Part shown: one piece after another, positions 24,787 through 35,449 of the stretch | How positions within the stretch are numbered: the first letter of the stretch is position 1 | Layout: each line of letters begins with the position of its first letter | Assembly: GCF_000699445.3 (NCBI RefSeq) | Contig: NC_067202.1 | Span: 5,906,958-5,970,957 of the forward strand | Direction of reading: 5' to 3' | DNA: 64,000 nucleotides | Source: Schistosoma haematobium | Lineage: Eukaryota; Platyhelminthes; Trematoda; Strigeidida; Schistosomatidae | Made by a program: the position numbers and the translations under genes | The notes under the pieces: generated by a model | Database searches by the model: none | What the model was told of the DNA's origin: nothing | The model's input: the letters and a program-made list of their open reading frames with translations, nothing else

Positions 24787-25262
24787 CTGTATTACCGTTC
24801 CCCAAGTCCACTCTCCCTCTCCAAATGCTCTCACATGGTCACGCGTATACAGTCACTGCCACAGAAGTCCTACTCACTATCTTCTCCCGACACTACTGTT
24901 GTTTACAAAATTGAGAGGAAGAGAAGCGAATGTTCGGCGCTTTAACTGGGTTAGTGGATATGGAGGATTCACCTAGGGGAGTTAGAAAACGCTGATTCCA
25001 AACCAATGGTGCACATGGGCTCCAGGATCTTGAAGGATCAAATGGCTAACATGGGACTGCATCTCCTAAGGTTGCTCCACTGCCCTGTGGATCAAACTCT
25101 TAGGTTGAAAGCTCCGGATGTTTCCCCCCCCGAAAAAACCACCTGCTTCGGTTTGGGCACTCTGACAGTATCACAACCCAAACACAAATCAAGTGACTTG
25201 TATGGTGTATATGTATTCAGTGCCCCTTTGTACCAATATTTATGTGTTCAAATAAATAAATC
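24787..25262 (+). mobile_element. 480-bp-type RTE derivative (long form, + strand)
   Basis: The only copy in plus orientation. It reads from CCCAAGTCCACTCTCCCTCTCC to ATGTGTTCAAATAAATAAA and includes the CCTAGGGGAGTTAGAAAACG segment of the long form. It is more diverged, with a short deletion around 25045. Confidence 0.75.
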
Positions 25263-25269
25263 TGAAAAA

Positions 25270-27230
25270 AAGTTAGTTATATTAGAACATGAACCAGTTA
25301 TGTAAAGAAATTGTAACTATGTATCGTGAATAACCTGGATGATGTTGATAAAAAACAGTACATCACTTTAAAAACTGTGTACAGTAATCAAAAATATCAT
25401 ATTCATTAATTTTTCTCGTCAAAAACCTAGAAACAGTGTAGCAGTGTTGATTAATCGTTGACAATAGTCGTTATGATCCGTGAAAACTTTGAACGAAACA
25501 ATATATAACGAATGAACAACTTACTACAACACCACGTAGTATTCGTGGAGGTTAGAGGGGAAGTGAAAATGAACAGGGATTGGAAATTCGCATATCAATG
25601 TATGAACCAAAATATTCCTGTGTATATTACTATCCCGGATAGTCAACAGTAATACAGCCAGAAGTCATGTCGGTGGCATTCAACTTCCAGAAGACATACA
25701 TATAATAACTGCTCTCCATTAGAGTATTCCGAACGGCATCTTTATTACACAATCATTGATTAACCTTTTAGGCTTTCTTGAATAACACGAAACCCCACCA
25801 GCCTCATTCACATTGATAACATTGTAACCAAAGACAATTTAAAATATTCTATTTAAATAAACTGCTACCGAAAAGTCATTACGCTTTGTTTGATCACAAT
25901 AATCAGAATTCCTCATTTCATGGAAGGCTAATTTGCATTAGCACCTCTGTCGTCAATTTTATTCTAATCAAAATATTTAATTTAGCCTTCACTGATTAGC
26001 TAAACTGTAATCAGGTCGATTGAACTGGAAATCTATGCCCACTGTATCTCCGTATAGAAACAAACGTGCACAAAAAGCAAATTATAACTTTCTGATGAAT
26101 TCCTAAGCTTTTCTGCAACAGAAACATAAACAATATGTAAGTGCGCTGTAACATACATTTGACCTTGAACTGTTAATTGTCTCTGTGTCTATTCTGTTGT
26201 TTAGTTCGAATCGTTTGTGCAGTTGTTTGAGTCTGATACAAGCTTTCTATGTGTAAGTCTAACCAGTTGCTTAAGTGAGAAAACCATTAATAAACAGGGA
26301 AACTACTATTGCCTAACCTAAATGAAAGCATAATCATAAATATCCGTCTATTTCCTTCAGATAATTAGACTAGATTTTAACCAACAGTTTATGTGTCTCC
26401 TTTGGAGAATTAAACGAAATCCTGACCAATAGTCTTGGGGTGGTTTGTTTGGTTGGCTCAGTCGCCATTATAAAAAAAACTATAAATAGTTCATTATAAA
26501 TCTGTCGATTCATATGTATATTTTATATTGTTTGTGGTACGGTTTGATGTTGCCTCTCTTCTTTACAACCATATAAAAATTACGAATCTGAATAGAAAGT
26601 TAGCCATCAGTAGTTAACTGACTTCCCGGTGTTCTGATTAGTTCTTTAAGAGGGTAGAAAATAGAGTGGTTAGTCTATTGTATGGAAACAGTACAGAACT
26701 GATAAGCCGATCGATGGTAGCGTATAACAACAGTTTTTTCCGCTCTTTTAGTTTCCTGAAAAGATAGAAATAACGACATCAAATGATTAGATATATTATG
26801 GAGACATTTTTTAGCCTTATAAATGTCTTTGTCACAGGTTAATATCAGCTGGAGAACCAGTGAAAATCAAAGAGTACTGGACAGCTGTTTGGTTGTAGTT
26901 TGGTACTTTTCACTTTACATGTGAACTATTGAATTCCTAATTCTAGGAACAAATTTGAATAAAGCTAGAACAACAATTAAGACAGAATAAGGTGATTTCA
27001 TTTAATTTCATGGTCTCTCATTAACTGTTTACAACCATTGATTTATATTAAATGTGAAACAATTGACAATGATGATGGAATGAATCGCTTCAGATTTCAT
27101 TGCTATACTTTGATACGAATACAGTTGCAAGCAGCTGATGAGAAACCACGAAATCAAATGGATTCATATTATTCTATCTTATTTGTTGTTTTGACTGAAT
27201 TCAAATTCCCAATTATTGGTTCAAATAAAT
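25270..27230. other. anonymous AT-rich DNA
   Basis: No supported feature. Confidence 0.4.
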
Positions 27231-27235
27231 ATTAA

Positions 27236-27430
27236 CCAGTTGAAGGTAGTTGTCAGGAAATCTTGGATCTAAGTGCGATGCTAGTTTAGAACTTATTAAT
27301 TTGGCATACCTTTGATTTCGAGAGAACTGGACTTTCTTGTGGGAACCGAACTCACAACATTCATCATCACAGTTTGAGATGTTACTACTAAGGTATTCAA
27401 CCAGAGACAAAATCTCTCCTGTAAGTTCAA
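27236..27430 (-). repeat. decayed family 3 hammerhead SINE
   Basis: Follows the order of 18650-18810 on the minus strand (GTTGAAGGTAGTTGTCAGGAAATC...GAGAGAACTGGACTTTCTTG...GATGTTACTACTAAGGTATTC); ribozyme core lost. Confidence 0.5.
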
Positions 27431-29320
27431 CTGTATAACGCCCCCAGAAAGGCATGAATGATCTAAGTTCAATCTACTAATCAATAGTTTATTATGAGCT
27501 GCTCTCGGTCGATAGTCTTAGTGTTTACCAGTTCTCTAGTTATTTTCATTATTTCATATAATGGAAACACTTTTAATAAATAACAGTTGTGTATTTTACA
27601 CTTAACTACTTCTCAATATATTTAATATCATACCCTTTCACAATGCTAAACAAATTACAGTACTAAATCAATAATACCATAATTTTCTCCATTGAGGTCA
27701 AGGACATTACTCATATTTGTATACTTAGATATACACTCATATGTTTATATAAGATGATTTTAGAACTCATGATACAAGTGAAGTACAAAGTGTGAATAAA
27801 TCTTGACTATTATGACTAATTCTGAACCATCATTGGAAATGTTGGGTGGCTTAAATTATTCTAGAAAGAAACATCATCCTTGGTATGATTGCATAATTCC
27901 ATAGACTAATTTTTCTCATCTCAGATCATATTATCTATCTCTAATCCTTCTTACTATCACTGATCCTGTTGTGTTACTTCTACTACTCTGAAAATTATCT
28001 TGGACTGATGATCAGTAGTCTTGTGTTTTTCAAATTCGTTAGAGGCTAGTTAGTATTGAATCAAACATCAAGCATACAGTATCATTCTTCCTCGTCGTTG
28101 CTGCCTATTGCTTGTTTAAGGTAGTCTATGCGTATTGGTGGATGCCAAGACATGACAGATCTTACTGCTGTTACAATGACGAAATGAATCCAATTATATT
28201 GAAGATGCCACAGGTATTCGGAGTTTGACAACGCTTTAACCAGTAACACCTTCTAATATGAATCGTACCCACCAAGTGAAATCAAAAGACAAAAGCGAGG
28301 AGGTTCCAAGATATATTTGATAGGCTATCAATATGTCGAGGATCGACTGATCTAATCTGGCTAGCGACTACATGGGTTGTTGAGCACGGCATTCCCACTC
28401 GTGATCTGGTGCGGATGCATGACCGAGCACCTTCAGCTAGGCAAGTCCACTAAAACTAATGTGGTCACCATCCAATGTCGAAAACTTACAGAGCTATTTA
28501 TTTTGGTAATTTATTTACCGCGACAATATGGTCATGCAAAAAAGAATATTTGTTTGTAGAATAGTCCATGAACAGACTACGTCTATTTTGCCCTTCTTTC
28601 CCATTGGTGATTGATAAAGTACAATGCTCGCTTTTGATAGACTGTCTTATTTTATGTACTACAAGGTAAAACAACTAGAACTTATTCAATAACGTCGTTT
28701 TGGTGTAATGAAAGAAATGACGAGACTTTTCGAACTGTATTAGACCCGTGTGGTCAGGCCGTAATTACAGGTACAGTTGTATTCTCCAGTCCAATTATCG
28801 ACTAACTCACCTAGATTACCTGTGTAGGACTAATGACCCTCTGTTTGTCAATCATTTGATGACAGTGAGATAATGATCAAGACCAATAATGAACATCTAT
28901 TCATCCAAACAGTAGTTTCCACCTTTAGTTTGCCTAGGAGCTAGAATAAGAAAAGAACACATCATGTAGATAAGGACATTTAAACTCTAATTTATATGAT
29001 AATATAGATTGATTTCCAGATCACACACAATAAAGAAAACTAAGTTATCTGTCCGTAATAATTGAATAATAACCCTAAACAAAAAGCACCGAATAAAAGT
29101 TTATGCACCTAACGAAAGCTTAGAAACAGGAAAATCTGAGGATAAAATAATCCAAGTATATCTAATAATTACAAAATAATTGTTCCTAAGATAGTCCCTG
29201 AAAGTTGACACTTTCACGGTATTCGCCTTCTGAAAAAAATGTTTTATCTAAATGCTCCCTAATAAAAATCTGTTTTCTTTCCTTATTCTGTATGTTACAG
29301 TTCAATTTGAAGTGGATTTG
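27431..29320. other. anonymous DNA
   Basis: 28080-28560 is more GC-balanced than its surroundings, but I could not assign a protein family or splice structure. Confidence 0.35.
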
Positions 29321-29329
29321 AGTCTTGGA

Positions 29330-29395
29330 GTGAGCATCAAGTCTGGGATCCAGGTACATTATGGATTCCACTGCTAGCCATATTCCATCTGTCCT
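29330..29395 (+). repeat. Sm-alpha-type fragment
   Basis: GGATCCAGGTACAT and GGATTCCACTGCTAGCCATA are recognisable from the 32710-32791 unit; the core between them is missing. Confidence 0.4.
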
Positions 29396-30127
29396 ATACT
29401 AATCTGTACTATATATTGTGAAGTAGTTGAATTGTTATTTTGATCAATTTTGCTCAAAGTGTAATCATTGTGGAATGTCAGCTTAGTGATTGAAATATTC
29501 AGCCTTCAAACAGTGAGTTATTAAGAGTCCTCGAGAATTTTTCGGGCAATATTTAAGATGAAAAAAGTGTTTTGTGGCCCGAGGATCTGACTCCAAGATC
29601 GTATAGATGTTTGCTATCGCTGATTCTCGTTATATCATCATCGACTTAAATCGCGTTAATCAATAACGGAATTAAATAAGTCAATCAACGAGAATGGCAT
29701 TTGAATACATATATTTTGTATGTAAAGTGAATGTAATAGAACAGAGCAAAATGACACGCAGGGAAGATGGCTGGGAAGCCAACTCCATCTTTGTCAAGCG
29801 TTACTCAATATTTATAGTCAGACAAAATAAAGCTACAGACATGTGATTAATAGGATAAGAAGGGCACACACATATACGCTCATATAAAAACAGTCTAGAT
29901 TGATAAGCGAATAAATAACAAGGTCAATGTATGGCTCAAGTAAAATGAATAGAATGGGATGTCCGAAAGCTAGAATAAGGTATATGGGCTTGGCATAATA
30001 ACTGACACTACAAGTGGAAACTCATCATCCTATCTGGGTTTAATCGAAAGTCTAAAGCGAATTCTGAAAAAAACTATACATTTTAACATATTCTGACTAG
30101 GTTATTAAGGATTTTGTTACCAATTTA

Positions 30128-31060
30128 GGCTTCAGGACTGATCTGCGTCAACACCTGAACTAAGGATAGGGAGTGAAGTAGTCGAACGCGTTGACAACTT
30201 CACTTATCTTGCAAGTCTGATCAGCCCTAATGGGTTGGTGTCCGACGAAATCTCAGCACGGATTCGACAAGCTCGCTTGGCTTTTGCCAACTTACGTCAC
30301 CTATGGCGAAGGCGAGATATCCGTCTATCAATAAAAGAACGAGTATACTGCGCGGCGGTCTGTTCTGTTTAAATTTACGGCAGCGAGACATGGCCATCAA
30401 GAGTAGAAGATAGTCGTAAGCTACTAGTATTTGACCACAGATACCTCAGAATTATTGCTGGCGTCTGCTGGGATCACCGGGTAAGTAATGGTGAGGTTAG
30501 ACACAGGGTATTAGGGAATGATGGTAAATCTGTTGATGAGGTTATGAATCTTCATCGACTGAGATGGTCGGGCCACATGTTACGTATGCCTGAACACCGA
30601 TTACCACGACGTGCAATGCTATCCGGTATTGGAAATGGTTGGAAGAAAGTTAGGGGCGGCCAAATCAAAACGTGGCATCAGTGCTTGAAGTCACTAACTT
30701 CTAGTCTGAGCCATGTTGGTAGATGCAGACTACTTGGTTTGGGTCCGCGTGACTACCGTAACCAATGGTTGGAGACTCTTGGTGACATGGCTCAGGATCG
30801 ATCACAATGGCGTCGGTGTATACACTCTCTGTGTTCCCTTAAACCATGAGATTAAAATCGCTTCATACCTTTCTTTCTACGAACCAATTTTTTCTTCTTG
30901 TACTATATCTCTATATGCAATCTTTCTCTTATATATTACCACCTTTGACCTAACCACTGCTATGAATCCGGTTTTCATCTTGTTGTGCTGATGCGGTATG
31001 GTAACCTGGACCGATGCACATATGTGCCTGGTCCTACTTTGTAGCTGACTGACTGACTCT
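30128..31060 (+). mobile_element. RTE-like element (family A2), 3' fragment
   Basis: Starts inside the RT (VDNFTYLASLISPNGLVSDE) and contains one in-frame TAA near 30368. It continues in an open stretch 30544-30849 (LHRLRWSGHMLRMPEHRLPR...GGQIKTWHQCLKSL...DMAQDRSQWRRC), then a 3' UTR ending in GACTGACTGACT at about 31050. It is related to the 7023 element by protein but has a different 3' end. Confidence 0.8.
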
Positions 31061-31380
31061 AGACTAAAAAGTTCACACATAAACTTATAAATATCCTTGC
31101 TTTATGTATCTCACATGAGGTGGGAAGCGAAACTTCTTTACATACTCTCCACACTTTTTTCTGATTGGGGCTCAAGTTTAGACGATGTCTTAGCAATAGA
31201 CAGCGGTTAGAAAGTCAGTGTCCGGAAATATCATAAGGGATAGGTTTTACTTCAGCCAATAGCATCTTTACTTATTACGTCTGAGCTCTAAACAACTCCA
31301 AAATATAATTTGATATGCGGATGGACATTGATGCGTCTTTGAGGCAAATTATTGTCATACTATATACTCTTCTCCTGTAG

Positions 31381-31534
31381 ATGCCTTCCAGATGTGCTGT
31401 TCAATAATAGCAACCTCGTGTGTTTTGAAAATGGACGATTGGATGGTGATGATCATCTGTTTTATCCAGTCTATCCATTCGATAAATATTCATTTGTGAA
31501 GAGTTTATTAGAGGCAATAAACTATGAATTTTGA
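31381..31534 (+). CDS. candidate terminal exon, unassigned
   Basis: A good acceptor (TATATACTCTTCTCCTGTAG at 31361-31380) is followed by an open frame CLPDVLFNNSNLVCFENGRL...SLLEAINYEF and a TGA. Base use is less AT-skewed than the flanks. The exon would start in phase 2. I see no matching upstream exon and no family. It may belong to an unannotated upstream gene on the + strand or be chance. Confidence 0.25.
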
Positions 31535-31539
31535 CAACT

Positions 31540-32555
31540 GCAAAGTATCCGTTCTATCGTTACATCATTTCCTTTAAATAGCATCTGTATTCACTTGAAG
31601 GTCTTCAGTTGTCAAGAATATTCAGCTTAATGTAGATTTTCACACTAAAGGAAGATCGAACCGTCAACGATCAATAAGCTTGTTGTTCTCATCTTTTATC
31701 ACAAGTCCAGATGGTGGAATGTATATGAATCCTTGCAGTTTACTGTAGAATAAACAACATTGTTCACTACCGGGCAGTTAATTTCAAGTACATGGTGTTA
31801 GTTGTTATGCTATCTGAATAAGTAAATACATTATAAACTCGAGTTGTTTTTCCTGTTTACATTGGTAGATTCATCAGTATGAGTGGGATCATTAACTGAT
31901 AGCTTCTGTAAAGTACTAACTGAGATAAGAAGCGTAATTTCCGAATTATGAACAATGGAAATTTTCGTCAGTAGGTCAACGCGGTAAACCGTAGCAAAGG
32001 AATATACTTTAGCTTTCTTAGTATATTAAACCACAAACGATGCTGCTACTCGATGTGATTTGTATCCATAATAAAATAGCGTATATGCGCGTTGAAATTC
32101 ATTAAATTTCCTCTGAAAATAATCCCGAAACAAGAAGAGATTATTCAGAATCATCCGACTAAACCGTCCACTTACTTCAACCGAAATATTTCGCGGACTT
32201 GGAGCTTGACCAACAGTGCTAGACATTTCCCTGCTAACTTCAATAAACAGTCCCTAGAATTGTATAAAATTGTATTTACTGATATTATGCTATGTTTGTA
32301 ATCTAATACGATTTTCAAAAAAGCAGATATAACTGCAGCTTTTCAATGGATAATTACTCAAAAACAGCTGCAGTGTTTGCACTTGAAATAAAGGTAGCAT
32401 ACTCGACATGATTTTAAACGACATTTGAAGATTCATCTGATATTGTTTGCTTGAATCTTCCCATTGATGTTTAGGATTTCAATTGATCAGACCCTTAATG
32501 GCATATTTACATCCTGTGCAGATTGCCTCGATATTGTTTTAAGTCACAAGCATTA
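31540..32555. other. no supported feature
   Basis: Anonymous sequence. Confidence 0.4.
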
Positions 32556-32570
32556 TAAGCAGAGATGAAT

Positions 32571-32642
32571 AGTGGCTAGCAGTGGAATACAGGACGCGTG
32601 TTTCGTCTTATTTTGGAACTCGTTAGCTGGGTGTACCTGCAC
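32571..32642 (-). ncRNA. inverted hammerhead copy with damaged core
   Basis: Minus strand reads CTAACGA instead of CTGANGA (G5 changed to A), with GAAAC and CGTCCTGTATTCC retained; predicted inactive. Confidence 0.7.
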
Positions 32643-32710
32643 TATAGAGTTGATGGCGTCTGAAGCGAACGGCACTGGGTTCGAGTCCCAGGGTGAACAT
32701 CAACTCGGAT

Positions 32711-32776
32711 GCAGGTACATCCAGCTGACGAGTCCCAAGATAAGACGAAACAAGTGTCCTGTATTCCACTGCTAGC
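32711..32776 (+). ncRNA. Sm-alpha-type hammerhead ribozyme
   Basis: CTGACGA at 32725-32731, helix II GTCC/AGAC (one non-canonical pair), GAAA at 32747-32750, cleavage triplet GTC ending at 32758, helix I ATCCAG with CTGTAT (one mismatch). The core is intact. Confidence 0.75.
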
Positions 32777-33000
32777 CACCATCCATCTCTGTTTATTAAA
32801 CATTATAGTTCATGAATTCCTTATTATCTAATTAATGACATGTAGTTTTTCTCAAAGTAACTGAATAAACTTATGAGTTACATGTAATGTCGTTTAGTGT
32901 TTTTTTTGCCTATCATCTGAAACGGAAACTAATAAATTTTCTGTACCTATTCCCTATATGTAAAAATCCTAATGTCGAACCAAAATAATAGCTCTACGTT

Positions 33001-33002
<2 letters not shown>

Positions 33003-33048
<46 letters not shown>

Positions 33049-33050
33049 TT
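33003..33050. repeat. (ATA)n microsatellite
   Basis: About 15 AAT/ATA units. Confidence 0.95.
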
Positions 33051-33059
33051 AACTGAAAC

Positions 33060-33570
33060 ATACTACAAAAGGGAATTAGAACTAGCAAAGGATGAGGGGT
33101 TGGATGTATCTCTTTTGCACTCAAAGCTGGGGCTTGAGTTTATGGATCGCCAATGCCTCAACAGTTCACAAGATTTTTATTCGACTTCCCTTCGATCCAA
33201 ATCCTTTGACTGTGTAGATTATTTTTCTAAAAAGACTCCTTCGGAGAGATATGTTCGGAGTTGATTAAATACTACTTATATTGAGCTGGTAATTGTCTTT
33301 GCGTTCTCCTTTTAAAAGCTATGTCGGGTAGTGTTCTTAGATGCTTTTAGAAAGTGATCACTTTATGCGGCCAATGTAACCTGCCCCATATGAGCAAGTA
33401 AATTTATAGATGCAAATTGATATGGCCCAAAGTGGAAGTTTATCCTTAACACATCGGTGAATAGTAGGCCAGTTTGAGAAAACTATACGAAGTTTAGCTG
33501 AATAGAATATTTTATTTAAGGATTTTGAAATCCGTTTATTCAAGATTTCAACAACCATACCTTCTTTTTA
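33060..33570 (-). pseudogene. Penelope-like element fragment (GIY-YIG region)
   Basis: Minus strand: YSAKLRIVFSNWPTIHRCVK...ICIYKFTCSYGAGYIGRIK (33560-33360, GIY-YIG-type YIGR context). After decayed sequence comes EALAIHKLKPQL*VQKRYIQP (33190-33080), parallel to RFIEALAIRKLKPPLCVQKQ at 6150-6215. Multiple frame breaks. Confidence 0.65.
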
Positions 33571-33732
33571 ATTCGATATTTATAAATGATTTTGTCGAAA
33601 AGAAAATTCTCTCCGTCGAATTCTCTTTATTTTTATTGAATAACATTTGGATTTGTTTCACTATCTACAGTAGTCAATTCATGATATAAAAATACTTCAA
33701 TCGTTTAATCTGTTTGTCCCTTGTTCCAACCG

Positions 33733-33925
33733 GGATTATAATTTATGAACGGACCAATCAGAATTAAGATAAAGGATTTTGGATTTTAAAACAAAATTCA
33801 TCCACTCATCCGGCTAAATATTATTTCGGCATTATAGCTGATGTCAGTTCGTGATGGAAACTTTAAATCGAATTCCCAACCCTAAACATCAACTGTGAAC
33901 AAAAATTATAATTACCAGTATAGGG
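33733..33925 (+). mobile_element. left part of a split 292-bp MITE
   Basis: ATTATAATTTATGAACGGACC through CCCAACCCTAAACATCAACTG matches 42670-42830; the rest of this MITE is at 34755-34870. Confidence 0.7.
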
Positions 33926-33929
33926 TTGT

Positions 33930-34750
33930 TGAGATCATGAAGCGATTGATGTTAAACCACCATTGAGAACCTGGAAGCACTGGAAGGCCGTTTCGTCCTA
34001 TTGTGGGACTGCTCAGCAGTGCGCATCCATGACCCTGATCGTGGGTTTCGGACCGAGGGCTTTCAGTCTCGCGCGTGACTGCTTAACCTACTGGACCGCT
34101 GAGCCGGCATCCAATGGCGTTAATGTCTAACCTTAACCGATCCACGAAGTTGCACGACCATCTTCCATTGTACTGAGGTAAACACCTGTTTCTATCCGGC
34201 ACGGATTAGCTCCACTGGTCACGGCTTTTCATCAGAACTTCGAGAATTTTCTCACAAAGCTAGTCACTAGTGAGCAGATGGTAGTTATCAGTTTAGAGGT
34301 TGTGGAGATTGTAAAGTTCTTGATTGAGATTATGAATCGATTGATGTTAGACCGCCATTGAAAATCTGGAAGCACTGGACGGCCATTTCATAACATTGCA
34401 GGACTCTTTAGCAGTGCGCATCCATACTCCCACTAGCAGGATTCGAATCCAGAGCCTTCAGTCTCGCATGCGAACGCTCAACCTACTAGACCACTGATTC
34501 GGCATCCAACGGTGTTGATGATCGCACAATTTCGTGGATTGGTTGAGGTTAGACATTAATACCTTTGGATGCTAGCTCAATAGTCTAAAGGTTATGCGTT
34601 CGCACACTAGACCGAAAACCCTGAGTTCGAATCCCGCAGGAGGAATCGTGAATGCGCACTGCTGAGAAGTCCTATACTAGGATGAAACGGCCGTCCAGTG
34701 CTTTCAGATTTTCAATGGCGGTCTAACACCAATCGCTTTATGATCTCAAT
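33930..34750. mobile_element. cluster of three family 2 hammerhead SINE copies
   Basis: Two minus-strand copies (33940-34150 and 34340-34545, with body between) face one plus-strand copy (34545-34745). Hammerhead positions 33977-34022 (minus) and 34656-34701 (plus) each have G8 of the core substituted (CTGAGCA, CTGAGAA), so both are predicted dead. The cluster separates the two MITE halves. Confidence 0.7.
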
Positions 34751-34754
34751 CAAC

Positions 34755-34870
34755 ATTATAATTCCTCACACTGATTTATAACTGTCATTTAACCCTAATA
34801 CGTGGGTGGATATTTTCAAGGTCATTTTAACATTTGCTCAAACATCGTCTGACCAATAATATCCATGTTA
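34755..34870 (+). mobile_element. right part of the split MITE
   Basis: CTCACACTGATTTATAACTG through ATATTTTCAAGGTCATTTTAAC matches 42855-42930. Confidence 0.65.
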
Positions 34871-35055
34871 ATAACTACCGATACATTTTGAAACAGTTGA
34901 TGAGAATAATAAAAAAAGCAGATTAACTCAATTCTCATTGGTTACTTACCTTTATTTTATTGATTTTTCCTAATATTATTTTCATTGAGATAACGATAAA
35001 ATTAACCAATCAGAATAAAGAGTTTGTACTATTTTTCATACGACCAATATATCAA

Positions 35056-35115
35056 TGAAGAAGAAGAAGAAGAAGAAGAAGAAGAAGAAGAAGAAGAAGA
35101 AGAAGAAGAAGAAGA
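35056..35115. repeat. (GAA)n microsatellite
   Basis: About 20 GAA units. Confidence 0.95.
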
Positions 35116-35320
35116 TAAAAGGCAACATTCAGTGAAGATCATTTACAATTCATGAGTATCCATGACATTGTGATTATAAATAGATCATTATTATCTTGAT
35201 TATTATTATTATTACCAAGATTATAAATACTAGAAGTACTTGAAGAAAAGGATCATAAATGAATTTAATTTCAATATTTTCTTACATAATTGATGATTAT
35301 TAATAATAAATAGAGCAAAT

Positions 35321-35449
35321 ATGTATTTCAATCTCTTCATTAATCTCTTATTTACATGGAAGTATATAACATGTATAATATATGATTTTCAAAGATATCC
35401 ATTTTCAATTGATGATGATCATGATAATGATGATGAATTTCAAAATGAG
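35321..35449 (+). CDS. candidate first coding exon of PAL
   Basis: ATG at 35321 opens 43 codons: a hydrophobic, signal-peptide-like start ([20 protein letters not shown]), then an acidic stretch ([15 protein letters not shown]). It ends in phase 0 at GAG|GTTTGT, which fits the phase 0 start of the exon at 39201. A secreted or granule PAL needs exactly such an N-terminus. The weak points are the non-consensus donor and the absence of homology in this variable region. Confidence 0.45.

Larger units (their letters stand above)
32560..32791 (+). mobile_element. Sm-alpha-type hammerhead SINE as a palindromic unit
   Basis: Arms 32560-32642 (inverted) and 32710-32791 flank a short tRNA-derived centre with B-box-like GGGTTCGAGTCCC at 32677-32689 and a GTTGATG/CATCAAC hairpin. 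The plus unit closely follows the Sm-alpha element known from Schistosoma mansoni. Confidence 0.85.
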
